A DNA stretch of 39,630 bases, from positions 1 to 39,630 of the forward strand of contig CANRDF010000008.1 of assembly GCA_947629255.1 (NCBI GenBank). Reading direction: 5' to 3'. Below are positions 1 through 7,902 of this stretch, one piece after another. The notes beneath the pieces were generated by a model. It did no database searches. It was not told the origin of the DNA and was given only the letters and a program-made list of their open reading frames with translations. Every line of letters starts with the position of its first letter. Position 1 is the stretch's first letter. The position numbers and the translations under genes are program-made. This DNA is from an uncultured Bacilli bacterium. GTDB taxonomy: Bacteria; Bacillota_I; Bacilli_A; RF39; UBA660.

Positions 1-213
1 AATCAAGATGAAGAATTTGTAAGATTTGCAACCGATGAAGAAGATATGCAAATGATGCTGAATTCAGAACGTACTGTAGGTCATGATGAAGGACGTGAAG
101 AACGAAACATTGAAATTGCAAAATCTATGTTGGAAAAAAAATATGATATTCAAGAAATCATGAATCTTACAGGTTTATCAATTGAAGAAATAAAAAAATT
201 AAAAGAGGCTTAA
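1..213 (+). CDS. Rpn-family (PD-(D/E)XK nuclease/putative transposase) protein, C-terminal part
   Basis: The open frame runs in from the left edge and stops with TAA at 211-213; about 70 residues are visible. The tail contains a glycine-glutamate-arginine stretch (DEGREERN), then an IAKSMLEKKYDIQEI helix and a short helix-turn-helix-like end (IMNLTGLSIEEIKKLKE). This is the characteristic C-terminal tail of the Rpn recombination-promoting nuclease / 'PD-(D/E)XK nuclease family transposase' proteins that are multi-copy in gut Firmicutes. The catalytic N-terminal nuclease domain lies outside the window, so neither activity nor completeness can be judged. The family assignment rests on the tail alone. 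Confidence 0.6.
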   Translation, partial: NQDEEFVRFATDEEDMQMMLNSERTVGHDEGREERNIEIAKSMLEKKYDIQEIMNLTGLSIEEIKKLKEA

Positions 214-228
214 AAAGCCTTTGTTTTG
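201..228. terminator. Bidirectional rho-independent terminator between convergent genes
   Basis: A six-base stem AGGCTT (206-211) / AAGCCT (215-220) with an AAA loop overlaps the stop codon of the upstream gene. It is followed by a T-rich stretch on the plus strand, and by CTTTTAATTTTTTT when read on the minus strand. It can therefore serve both the Rpn-type gene and the convergent zinc-ribbon gene. Confidence 0.55.
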
Positions 229-229
229 G

Positions 230-745
230 TTATTCTTCAACTCTTATAGAAGTTACTATGAAATCATAGTCTTCTAATGGATAAGTTTGATGGCAAAATT
301 CACAAACACCAGTTTTATTAATACTCATACTTGCTCCACAACTAGGACATTTCCGAACTCCATCAATTTCTTTTACATCATTCTTTTTTTCTAAAGTGAT
401 GTAATTTTTTTTCTCAATTCTTCTTTGATCTGTTCCAAATATAATGTTTCCGGTTGAGTTATCTATAATATAATCCATATATCTTGATATTAATTCGATG
501 TGAACCACTGTTTTGTCTTCTTGCTCTTCAATATCAACTACTCTCGAGTTCTTCACATTGATTTCATCATAGATTTGTTTTTGATTTTTCTTTTTGTTTT
601 CTTCTAAAATAGATGCATATTTTTCATAGACCTCATCACTTAAAAAATGTTTTACATCTCGTAAGTTTTCGAGAGTCATTCCTGTATAAAGTTTGACAAA
701 AATATTATCAATTTTTGTTTTGATTAAAGTTTCGTTTATTTCCAT
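230..745 (-). CDS. Tim44-like domain protein with C-terminal zinc ribbon (soluble paralogue)
   Basis: A 171-residue protein. Residues about 5-115 form an alpha+beta domain resembling Tim44-like domains (helical start, then VVHIELISRYMDYIID and a basic strand). The C-terminal third has a zinc-ribbon pattern, CPSCG followed by CEFCH. It is a shorter paralogue of the product at 1439-2296: same domain order and same strand pattern (…RYMDYIID… versus …RFYDYVIE…), but without the signal/transmembrane and Ser/Gly/Trp-rich region. The start ATG has an AAGG a few bases upstream. It lies 8 nt behind the DUF308 gene, so it is probably the last gene of a three-gene operon. Function unknown; the pairing of a membrane-anchored and a soluble version suggests a common envelope-associated role (inference). 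Confidence 0.7.
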   Translation of the reverse strand: MEINETLIKTKIDNIFVKLYTGMTLENLRDVKHFLSDEVYEKYASILEENKKKNQKQIYDEINVKNSRVVDIEEQEDKTVVHIELISRYMDYIIDNSTGNIIFGTDQRRIEKKNYITLEKKNDVKEIDGVRKCPSCGASMSINKTGVCEFCHQTYPLEDYDFIVTSIRVEE

Positions 746-753
746 AATTTACC

Positions 754-1410
754 TTAAAGATTTTCCAAAAACTCAATTGATCTATTTTTGGTAAGAATGG
801 CATTCGCTGCATTTAAAATTCCTGATAATACACAGTAGGCACCAGCTAATTGAGTAAATAAAATATTTGTAAATGGATTGATAAAAATTAGTATACTCAT
901 AAATATAGATAGAAGCGCACTGACAAAAAGAGTTAACCAACTTTTTTCACTAATCATTTTTAAACGTAATGCCAAATCAATTTTCATGACTGCTAAATAA
1001 ATTAACCAAAAACCAATGAATATCGTAATCATTTGAGTGAATGTAAATGGACTCATGATAATAAGAACTCCTAAAATTAAATCTAAAATTCCGTATAAGA
1101 TATGGAAACGGAAAAAGTAAAGTTCTCTACTTTTTAAATAAGCATAGATGTTTAAACCTCCAAAACATAATACTACAATTCCAAATAGAATACCAATCAT
1201 ATTAAGACTTAAAGTGGGATTTAATAAGAACAAAACTCCTACTAAAATGAGTAATGCTGATAAACCAATTTCAATCCACATAATATTTGTGAATAAGCGG
1301 TCTAGGTTTGTGAATAATCTTTTTGTTCTTTTATGGAACATTCTTTGAAAAAATTCTTGAAAACTCAAAGTATCTCTTACTTCTTCTTTATTTTCATTAT
1401 ACATATACAT
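754..1410 (-). CDS. DUF308 / HdeD-like integral membrane protein
   Basis: 218 residues, hydrophobic throughout, with about six predicted transmembrane segments (for example LLILVGVLFLL, LNMIGILFGIVVLCFGG and MITIFIGFWLIYLAVM). The arrangement of repeated short hydrophobic hairpins is typical of the HdeD/DUF308 family of small membrane proteins. The first ~40 residues are a charged cytoplasmic tail (EVRDTLSFQEFFQRMF). An AAGGAG lies 4 nt before the first ATG (MYMYN) and 10 nt before the second, so either could be used. It is the middle gene of the operon, 28 nt after the membrane-anchored Tim44-like gene. The molecular role of Firmicutes DUF308 proteins is not established. Confidence 0.7.
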   Translation of the reverse strand: MYMYNENKEEVRDTLSFQEFFQRMFHKRTKRLFTNLDRLFTNIMWIEIGLSALLILVGVLFLLNPTLSLNMIGILFGIVVLCFGGLNIYAYLKSRELYFFRFHILYGILDLILGVLIIMSPFTFTQMITIFIGFWLIYLAVMKIDLALRLKMISEKSWLTLFVSALLSIFMSILIFINPFTNILFTQLAGAYCVLSGILNAANAILTKNRSIEFLENL

Positions 1411-1438
1411 GCAACTCCTTTGTGTCTTTATTATACCA

Positions 1439-2296
1439 CTATTCTTTGGATTGAGAAAGGTTTGTTTTCTTACTTAAAATATATTTTGTGGATAACTTCT
1501 CAAATTTGGTATGACAATATGGACAAGTGTCTATATTTTCTTTGATTTCGGCTCCACAGTTTGGACATTTTGTTACCTTATCTTCCACTCCTTTTACAAA
1601 TGTTAAATTGTATCTTACTATAACTCGGCGAGATTTATCTCCTCTTACTACTTTATTCGTTTCTTCTTCTATTACATAATCATAGAATCTTACTTGTAAA
1701 TGAACTTGAACTGAAACTGTGTCTTCTGTTTTCGACATGTTGATAATTTTGATATCATCTAAAGAGAAATTGTCCATGATATTCTTTTGTTTCTTTGTCT
1801 TTAATATTTGTAACTGACTTTCATACATGTTATATAATTCATCTGTTAAGAGTTTACGAAGAGTATCAAAATCAAAGTTTGTCCAAGCATTTTGTATTTG
1901 AACAAATGTGTCATAAACATTACTCTTAAATTCTTCAATGTTCATATCTGGGTCGATGGCATGGATTTGTTCTTCACTCATTTCTTGATATTGTGGATAA
2001 GCACTTGTAGAAGAACTGTGGCCTTTATTTGATGAAGATACAATGATAATGATGATTACAGTCATGAATACGATTAGAAACACAACAGAGGGAGTACTTG
2101 AGCCTAAAGAATAAGAGCCATAATAACCATCATCGTCCCAATCCCAACTACTTCCTGAGTCCCAGCTTGAGCCAGAATCCCAACTAGAACCTGAATCATA
2201 ATCAATGTCCCATCCTGAATCAGCTTTCACAAATTGAAATACAAAACCTAGACTTAATAAAAATATTAATAAATAGCTTATCCACTTCTTTTTCAT
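1439..2296 (-). CDS. Membrane-anchored Tim44-like protein with SGSSWD repeats and zinc ribbon
   Basis: 285 residues. An N-terminal signal/anchor (residues ~5-25) is followed by a low-complexity stretch with three SGSSWD-type repeats and an acidic DWDDDGYYG segment. A second hydrophobic segment (~72-90, VVFLIVFMTVIIIIIV) precedes a Tim44-like domain (~115-245), and the C-terminus has a zinc ribbon (CPNCG…CPYCH). Tim44-like domain proteins with this Ser/Gly/Trp leader and zinc ribbon are seen in Firmicutes; their role is not defined. It is the first gene of the operon. A good ribosome-binding site (AAGGAG) precedes the ATG and a TATAAT lies at 2320-2325 on the minus strand. The zinc ribbon and Tim44-like domain should face the cytoplasm if both hydrophobic segments span the membrane (inference). 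Confidence 0.7.
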   Translation of the reverse strand: MKKKWISYLLIFLLSLGFVFQFVKADSGWDIDYDSGSSWDSGSSWDSGSSWDWDDDGYYGSYSLGSSTPSVVFLIVFMTVIIIIIVSSSNKGHSSSTSAYPQYQEMSEEQIHAIDPDMNIEEFKSNVYDTFVQIQNAWTNFDFDTLRKLLTDELYNMYESQLQILKTKKQKNIMDNFSLDDIKIINMSKTEDTVSVQVHLQVRFYDYVIEEETNKVVRGDKSRRVIVRYNLTFVKGVEDKVTKCPNCGAEIKENIDTCPYCHTKFEKLSTKYILSKKTNLSQSKE

Positions 2297-2343
2297 AGTT
2301 TTCTCCTTAGTTTGTCCTTATTATATCATAGTCTTAGAAGAAT

Positions 2344-2372
2344 TTGCATTTTTTCTTAAAGTATGATAGTAT
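2344..2372 (+). promoter_or_regulatory. Promoter of the femAB-gmk transcript
   Basis: -35 TTGCAT (2344-2349) and -10 TAGTAT (2367-2372) are separated by 17 nt, 28 nt ahead of the femAB-like start codon. The start is preceded by AAGGGG. The divergent minus-strand TATAAT (2320-2325) is close by, so the two promoters are packed within about 50 bp. Confidence 0.6.
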
Positions 2373-2400
2373 ATACATCAATTAAAAAGGGGCGATACCT

Positions 2401-3672
2401 ATGAATTTAAAAGAATTATCCATTGAAGAATTTACAGACTTTGTGTCAGCTAGTCCACTTTGGACTCATTATCAAACGATTAACTATGCGCTTTTGATGG
2501 GAGAAAATGGTTTTGATTATGATCTAATTGGTTTTGTGAATGAATATGGTCAAATTAAAGCTGCTTCTTTAATACTTACGAAAACAATTAAGTTTCATAC
2601 CAAATATGGTTATGCACCTAAAGGATTTATTTTAGATTATTTTAATCAAGGTTTATTAAAAGAGTTTGTGGAAGCTTTAAAAGCTTATTATAAAAAGAAA
2701 CATGTTGTATTTATTAAAATTAATCCTGAAATTGCTATAAGTGAAATTGATACAACAAACTTTGTAAAAACTTATAATTGGAATTATGATATAAAAGAAA
2801 TATTAGAAGATAATGGTTTTATTAAATTAAAAGATAATTTATATTTTGAGTCTCTTTTACCAAGATTTAGTGCAGTTATCTCTTTAAAAAATTATGATAT
2901 TAAGGAAATAAGTAAAAATACCAGAAATAAAATTAATCGTTCTACTTTAAAAGGACTTCATTTAGAAAAGGCTGAGAAATCTGGAATTGATATTTTACAA
3001 AACTTTATTGCTAAGAAAAGAAATACACGTGACTTTTACTATAAAGATTATTATAATGTATTTGAAAGAAATGATATGATTGATTTATTTTTAGTGAATA
3101 TTCATCCTGATGAGTTTTTAGTGAATGCTCGTAAACTTTATGAATTAGAATTAGAAAAAAATAATCATTATCAATCTTTATTAGAAAAAGAAAGTACAAA
3201 TAAAAATATTAATCAAAAGATGGATTCTGATCGAAAGTTACTTTCTTATAAGCATGATGTAGAACTTGCAACAGAATTAAATAAACAAAAAAATCGTATT
3301 TATATTGCTGGCGCTTTAGTCATTCATTTAAAGAATCGTATTCAAATATTAATGAGTGGATATGATAAGAAATATAAATCTTTTGATGCTAATTATTTTT
3401 TACATCATTCGATATTAGAGTATTATAAAGAAGATTATGATTATGCTGAATTAAATGGTATGACAGGAGATTTTTCTTTGGAAAATCCATATAATGGATT
3501 AAATCAATTTAAGTTAGGTTTTCGTCCAAGAGTTTATGAATATATTGGTGAATATGACTTACCAATTGATTCTAAAAAGTATTATAAGTTAAGAAGCAAT
3601 GGAGTTTTAGCTAAGATATTTAATAAAACAGATATAAAAAAGAAGAATGAAAAGGAGAAGAAAAATGATTAA
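2401..3672 (+). CDS. FemAB/FemX-family peptidoglycan bridge aminoacyltransferase
   Basis: 423 residues, matching the usual 400-430 for FemA/FemB/MurM/FemX proteins. These transfer amino acids from aminoacyl-tRNA to the peptidoglycan stem peptide on lipid II at the inner face of the membrane. Recognisable features are the opening FTDFVSASPLWTHYQT, the SAVISLKNYDIKEISKNTRNKINRS segment of GNAT domain 1, a charged coiled-coil arm (about residues 238-300, ELELEKNNHYQSLLEKE…), and the ending YDYAELNGMTGDF…GLNQFKLGFRPRVYEYIGEYDLPI, typical of the second GNAT domain. RBS AAGGGG is upstream of ATG. Its last 8 bases overlap the start of gmk, so the two are cotranscribed. The amino acid transferred cannot be told from sequence. 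Confidence 0.88.
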   Translation: MNLKELSIEEFTDFVSASPLWTHYQTINYALLMGENGFDYDLIGFVNEYGQIKAASLILTKTIKFHTKYGYAPKGFILDYFNQGLLKEFVEALKAYYKKKHVVFIKINPEIAISEIDTTNFVKTYNWNYDIKEILEDNGFIKLKDNLYFESLLPRFSAVISLKNYDIKEISKNTRNKINRSTLKGLHLEKAEKSGIDILQNFIAKKRNTRDFYYKDYYNVFERNDMIDLFLVNIHPDEFLVNARKLYELELEKNNHYQSLLEKESTNKNINQKMDSDRKLLSYKHDVELATELNKQKNRIYIAGALVIHLKNRIQILMSGYDKKYKSFDANYFLHHSILEYYKEDYDYAELNGMTGDFSLENPYNGLNQFKLGFRPRVYEYIGEYDLPIDSKKYYKLRSNGVLAKIFNKTDIKKKNEKEKKND

Positions 3673-4342
3673 AAAGAAGAAAAATGGGGAGTTAATTGTT
3701 ATTTCAGGAACTACATGTGCAGGTAAAGGAACGATTGTAAAAGAACTTGTGAAGAAAAATGAAAACTTAAAAGTATCTATCTCTTATACTTCTAGAGAAA
3801 AAAGGGAAAATGAAATGGATGGAAAAGATTACTTTTTTGTAACACCAGAAGAATTTGAGAAAAAAATTCAAAATGGAGATTTCTTAGAATATGCTAAAGT
3901 TCAATATGGAAAGTACTATGGTACTCCTAAAAAAGAAGTAAAAGAAATGCTTGCTAACGGAAATGATGTGATACTAGAAATTGATGTTCAAGGGGCTAAA
4001 CAAATTAAAGAAATGTTTCCTGAAACCATTTTGATTTTTATTCTTGCTCCTAGTATGGAAGAAGTAAAAAGAAGAATTAAAGCAAGAGGAATGGAAAATA
4101 ATGAACAGATTATTAAGAGATTCCAAGTTGCTTATCAAGAAATTAATGAAATCAATAAATATAATTATGTAGTTGTGAATGACATATTAGAAGATGCTGT
4201 ACAAAAAGTAGAAGCTATTTTAATAAGCGAGAAATGTCGAGTAGATCGAATTGAAGAAATTGCTGTTGAAAATCAAGAAGAAATTATTCATGAATTCTTA
4301 ATGGATAAAGAATTCGATAATACACCTTTAGATATTGATTAA
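3665..4342 (+). CDS. gmk: Guanylate kinase
   Basis: Catalyses ATP + GMP to ADP + GDP in the cytoplasm. The P-loop is GTTCAGKG (residues 15-22). It is followed by the GMP-binding TSREKRENEMDGKDYFF region and by LEYAKVQYGKYYGTP, all in the normal order; IDVQGAKQIKE is the usual Walker-B-like segment. I chose the ATG at 3665 because GGAG (3654-3657) sits 7 nt ahead and the usual N-terminus follows. An upstream in-frame ATG at 3647 would add MKRRRK but places the Shine-Dalgarno inside the gene. The product is 225 residues, about 20 longer than typical because of an acidic C-terminal tail (ENQEEIIHEFLMDKEFDNTP). It overlaps the femAB-like gene by 8 nt. Confidence 0.93.
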   Translation: MIKKKKNGELIVISGTTCAGKGTIVKELVKKNENLKVSISYTSREKRENEMDGKDYFFVTPEEFEKKIQNGDFLEYAKVQYGKYYGTPKKEVKEMLANGNDVILEIDVQGAKQIKEMFPETILIFILAPSMEEVKRRIKARGMENNEQIIKRFQVAYQEINEINKYNYVVVNDILEDAVQKVEAILISEKCRVDRIEEIAVENQEEIIHEFLMDKEFDNTPLDID

Positions 4343-4345
4343 ATT

Positions 4346-4384
4346 AAAAAAAGTTATTGTGTGTGTTTGCAATAACTTTTTATT
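4346..4384. terminator. Bidirectional terminator between gmk and the convergent surface-protein gene
   Basis: The stem is AAAAAGTTATTG (4348-4359) paired with CAATAACTTTTT (4370-4381), with a 10-nt loop and T/A runs on both sides. It can end the gmk transcript on the plus strand and the 774-residue surface-protein transcript on the minus strand. Confidence 0.85.
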
Positions 4385-4399
4385 TATTTAATTTTTTAA

Positions 4400-6724
4400 T
4401 TATGGAGTAAGAACGATGCGGAAACTACGACTTTCATATGCTTGCCCAGCAAGATTACCAAACGCTGATATACCTGTATCCGTACCATCTAAGTAAGCAC
4501 CACCTCGTTCAACCCATGGATTGGTAAGACTGACAAAGAAAGAATCATCTGCATTATAACTTCCTAAATATCTACTAGACAAAGTACCATCATTTTTTTT
4601 ATATGCCACGTTATAGAAGGGTCCGAATTCTTTTGTTCCATCCCCTAATTTTCCTCTATTATAATATTGATTATTAATATTATAATCATATAAATCATAG
4701 TATTGCGGGGAAGGCCATTCTTTACCATCTGATTTAGAGGCATTTTCATTAGAATAAGAACCATTAAACCCAGAATTGTTTGTAGCATTAGGTCCTGTTG
4801 TTGGAGTAGAAACATCAGTTTTTACTTGCATAACTCCCATAACATATTCCCATGCTCCTCCAGACATATCATAAATTCCAGAATAATTTTCTGTTGTACT
4901 TGATGCCACACTTAGTAAATTATCATAACGATTTACAATACTAGAATCTGTACCATATTGATTGCATTCTTGACTACTTCCTGTATATCCACATGTTGGT
5001 TCTTTGACGGCTGAACTTCCTGTTACATAATTACTATTATTATTCATTCTTACTTCTTCACATTTTCCATTTGTACATCTCCCATATTTACTGTAAGTAA
5101 GATAAGCAACAGCTCCCCATTCCATATTCTTCATCATATGACTATCTAAATTTGTCTTGTATTCTTTCGATGTATAAAAAGCATTAGCAATTTGAATACT
5201 TCTCCAACTATAGACATTTGGTTTTATAATGACTTTTGATGCATCTTTCACATTCACTTGGACTGTACTAACGTCAGTCGCCCCTTTATATCCTGTTTCA
5301 AATTTGCCGACCCAGAACCCATTACTATTAAATGAGGTGAATGCAGGATGTGTTAAGTATTCTCCTTTTTCTGTACTTTGACTTATTGGCATACTTTTAC
5401 TTTCAAATTCAATTCTAATTGGTTGTTGTTGATTTAAGTTTGGTTCTTTTGTAGCATTTTCTATCGTACCTAAATTTTCAATTCCTGTAAATTTACTTGT
5501 TTCTTCTTCTCCATTCCACAAAAGATAACGATATCTTGGTATCCATACAAAATAACTTTCAATATTATCTTCTGATATCACTTCTCCTGCTTCATATGTT
5601 TTATTTGTAAAATCTACATATTTGAGTAATCCATTACTATTTGTTATTTTAAAATTATCTGTAGACATTGCTTTAAATTCTTCTTCTGTTAGGGCTCGAT
5701 TAAAGATAGCTGCTTGTTTTATATCTATTTGGCTAAAAACACTATGATTCGTTTTTCCAGGATTTCCACCAAGAATAAAGCCTAAAGAGGATGATTTTAT
5801 AGTTCCCTGGACATTTAAAGTAGCTTTCACTTCCCCATCTATAATAAGTTGAAGTTTTTCATTATCATATGATCCTATAATGACATGGTAAGAATTAATA
5901 TCAAATTCATTATTTGAAATTGATACGCTTTTAGATCCATCTTTAATATATTCATTAAAAACAAGATTTTTAGAACTGTCCATTCCAAATCCACCACCAG
6001 CTCCTTCCCAGTTTCCAAAATAAGCAACAGTATTATCACTATTATATAATTTAGCATTAAGTACTAAAGTAATCCCTTCACTAAAATTATAATTAGCAAG
6101 TCCTAAATCAATGTAATCATCTTGTCCATCTAAATGAACATATTCATCTTCTTTTTTTGCATCATGAACATTACTTCCAAGTAAATCATAACTATTTTTT
6201 GTAATCACTGCATTTGCCCATTGTTGATTTCCATAATTATACCATTCTTGTGTAATATCAGCTTTTCTAACTGTTCCATTTTCATCTATAGTAACTGGTG
6301 TTAAATCTCCTTCTAATTTAGGTACCGCTCCATTTAATAAAGCTTCACTATACTCGGTTTTAAATTTTAAATAACACTTTGTTTTGGTGTCTGTTAAGTT
6401 AGAGACTGTTGGCCCCCATACCTGATAATCCCAATAAACAGTCGCACCATTCGTACAACTACTACTTTCTTCATCAAAAGTATATTTTTCTTTTTCAGTT
6501 GCTTTGGGAGCAGATTTAACAATATTATTATCTATATAAAATGCAAATTCTATGTCTCCCATGTCTCTTACTTTTCCTTTAATCACATTTTGATTGATCT
6601 TTACTTCAAATATGGCAAATGTTCTATAAAGGATGACCCCACTCACTAATAAAATACATACTATAGTAAACAATATAATTCCTATTCTTTTATTATCTCT
6701 TTCTTTAAATCTTTTTAGCTTCAT
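4400..6724 (-). CDS. Anchored surface protein: N-terminal TM module, LamG-like domain, C-terminal FGE/C-type-lectin-like domain
   Basis: 774 residues. Residues ~13-35 are a hydrophobic anchor (IGIILFTIVCILLVSGVILY). It is followed by a ~100-residue module, RTFAIFEVKINQNVIKG…CYLKFK, shared with the protein at 19229-20578. Residues ~195-355 look like a LamG/concanavalin-type jelly roll (YVHLDGQDDYIDLG…, FILGGNPG…, AAIFNRALTEEEF). From ~390 to the end the motifs FVWIPRYRY, GFWVGKFETGY, GIYDMSGGAWEYVMG and RSFRIVLTP match the formylglycine-generating-enzyme/sulfatase-modifying (SUMF) fold, which here is probably a binding domain rather than an enzyme. It is divergent from the HTH gene at 6969; a TATAAT and a palindrome lie upstream. 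Export and display follow from the anchor; the ligand is unknown. Confidence 0.72.
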   Translation of the reverse strand: MKLKRFKERDNKRIGIILFTIVCILLVSGVILYRTFAIFEVKINQNVIKGKVRDMGDIEFAFYIDNNIVKSAPKATEKEKYTFDEESSSCTNGATVYWDYQVWGPTVSNLTDTKTKCYLKFKTEYSEALLNGAVPKLEGDLTPVTIDENGTVRKADITQEWYNYGNQQWANAVITKNSYDLLGSNVHDAKKEDEYVHLDGQDDYIDLGLANYNFSEGITLVLNAKLYNSDNTVAYFGNWEGAGGGFGMDSSKNLVFNEYIKDGSKSVSISNNEFDINSYHVIIGSYDNEKLQLIIDGEVKATLNVQGTIKSSSLGFILGGNPGKTNHSVFSQIDIKQAAIFNRALTEEEFKAMSTDNFKITNSNGLLKYVDFTNKTYEAGEVISEDNIESYFVWIPRYRYLLWNGEEETSKFTGIENLGTIENATKEPNLNQQQPIRIEFESKSMPISQSTEKGEYLTHPAFTSFNSNGFWVGKFETGYKGATDVSTVQVNVKDASKVIIKPNVYSWRSIQIANAFYTSKEYKTNLDSHMMKNMEWGAVAYLTYSKYGRCTNGKCEEVRMNNNSNYVTGSSAVKEPTCGYTGSSQECNQYGTDSSIVNRYDNLLSVASSTTENYSGIYDMSGGAWEYVMGVMQVKTDVSTPTTGPNATNNSGFNGSYSNENASKSDGKEWPSPQYYDLYDYNINNQYYNRGKLGDGTKEFGPFYNVAYKKNDGTLSSRYLGSYNADDSFFVSLTNPWVERGGAYLDGTDTGISAFGNLAGQAYESRSFRIVLTP

Positions 6725-6747
6725 ATTTTTCCTACTCTCTGTAATTT

Positions 6748-6788
6748 ATTATAACATAACTTAGGCGCAAAAGGTTACTATAAGTAAC
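6748..6788 (-). promoter_or_regulatory. Surface-protein promoter with a 15-bp operator-like palindrome over the -35 region
   Basis: On the minus strand TATAAT lies at 6753-6748. Where the -35 should be (about 6771-6776) there is no good hexamer. Instead there is a perfect palindrome, GTTACT-ATA-AGTAAC (6774-6788). Its left half with flank, AAAAGGTTACTAT, recurs at 6916-6927, closer to the divergent HTH gene. Together this suggests a dyad bound by the neighbouring HTH protein, acting on both promoters. The binding protein is inferred. Confidence 0.5.
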
Positions 6789-6968
6789 ATTTCTTTAAAT
6801 TTTTAAGATTGATGCATTCTAATACTCATTTTTATTATGGTTATATGAAACTTTATTTATTACAATTTAATAAAAAAAAGATTGTTTTTTACAGTAAAGC
6901 TTTATTTTTGACATAAAAGGTTACTATTGGTGCACCGTTTTTATGAGAAAATTTATTTGTGATATGAA

Positions 6969-7259
6969 ATGAATCGAGAATACAATTTTAATGTTGATAT
7001 TAAAGCTGTAGTATGCCAAAATATGAAAATTGCAAGAAAACTTGCTAAGATTAGACTTGAAGATGCTGCAGAAATCTTTGATGTGACTAATGAGCATTTA
7101 AAAAGAATTGAGGCTCCTAGAGATAGAAATAATATGTCTATTATTATGCTTTATAAAGCTTGTATTGTCTATCAACAAGATCCCAATTTCTTTTTTAGAG
7201 ACCCTAATGAAAATCTAAAATTATTAGAAGAAAAAGAAAGAGAATCTCTTTATCAATAA
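6969..7259 (+). CDS. XRE-like helix-turn-helix protein, probable regulator of the divergent surface gene
   Basis: 96 residues. The core IARKLAKIRLEDAAEIFDVTNEHLKRIE has the spacing of a Cro/CI-type helix-turn-helix (residues ~20-60), and the family-typical fifth helix follows (LYKACIVYQQDPNFFF). The tail is charged. It starts 244 bp from the divergent surface-protein gene. The intergenic region contains a perfect 15-bp palindrome and a second half-site, as expected for an autoregulated divergent repressor or activator. No strong Shine-Dalgarno is seen before the ATG. A second HTH/surface gene pair of the same layout occurs at 19229-20902, which strengthens the functional link. Confidence 0.72.
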   Translation: MNREYNFNVDIKAVVCQNMKIARKLAKIRLEDAAEIFDVTNEHLKRIEAPRDRNNMSIIMLYKACIVYQQDPNFFFRDPNENLKLLEEKERESLYQ

Positions 7260-7283
7260 CTTGTTTGAGATTCTTTTTTTTAC
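7236..7283. terminator. Terminator overlapping the 3' end of the HTH gene
   Basis: AGAATCTC (7241-7248) pairs with GAGATTCT (7267-7274) across an 18-nt loop, with a long T run after it on the plus strand. On the minus strand the stem is followed by CTTTCTTTTT, so it may also serve the convergent TOPRIM pseudogene. Confidence 0.55.
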
Positions 7284-7294
7284 TATTAAAGTAA

Positions 7295-7896
7295 TCAAAC
7301 TAAAATACTATTTTGTGTTAAGCATTCTATTAATGGTATAAATACATCATATTTTTTATCCAATATAAGAGAAAAATCAAGTGATTCTATAAATCCTTTA
7401 GTAGCAAAACCTTTTTGATAAAGCCTATTTCCTTTATTAAACAGAAATTCTAATTTCTCTACCCCATTTTTCCCGATTATTTTATTAGGCTTTTTAATAT
7501 CTAGATAATTTTAATATTCCTTGCAGATCTAACAAAAACCAATCTTCAATGCATTTGTCTGCTGATAAATGATAGATTTTACTTACACCTAATTCATGTA
7601 ATTTATTCTCTACCTCTTTCCAGTTAATAGATGGCTTTTGAGTGAATTCAAAAACATCTGTATCATAGCATAAGAAAACAATTTTTTCGTAGTCTTTATA
7701 TTTCATTTTTAAATCATTTTTATAGATATTTAATAATTTGTTATCAAATTTTGTAATACCTTTCAAACATCTTTTTTCTAATTTATCTATTGGAAATTTT
7801 TGAATATGATATTTTTTTTAATTTCGTTTAGTAAAACGTTATAAAATTCTTCTTCTGTTTCTCCCTCAGTAAATATAATAACATTTTTTTCCTCAT
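7295..7896 (-). pseudogene. TOPRIM (OLD/RloB-like) nuclease partner of the AAA ATPase, three single-base frameshifts
   Basis: Piecing three frames together gives a ~200-residue protein. It starts MRKKNVIIFTEGETEEEFY, which is the TOPRIM entry motif with the catalytic Glu. It then passes through KIVFLCYDTDVFEF (the DxD) and KIYHLSADKCIEDWFLLDL, and ends KGFIESLDFSLILDKKYDVF with TGA at 7295. The start ATG (7896) has GGAG 9 nt upstream, overlapping the end of the ATPase gene. Frame breaks lie in a 7-A tract (coding strand, 7884-7890), an 8-A tract (7812-7819) and one extra T near 7505-7512. Restoring them gives exactly 201 codons. It may be a pseudogene, a phase-variable gene or one rescued by slippage on A tracts; a sequencing artefact is possible. 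Confidence 0.75.
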
Positions 7897-7902
7897 GACT
7901 AG

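Noticed and set aside
3647-3664. Upstream start for gmk
   Set aside because: It would put the Shine-Dalgarno inside the gene and add residues not seen in the family.
4400-5200. Diversity-generating retroelement at the C-terminus of the surface protein
   Set aside because: The fold is of the right type, but no reverse transcriptase or template repeat is in the window.
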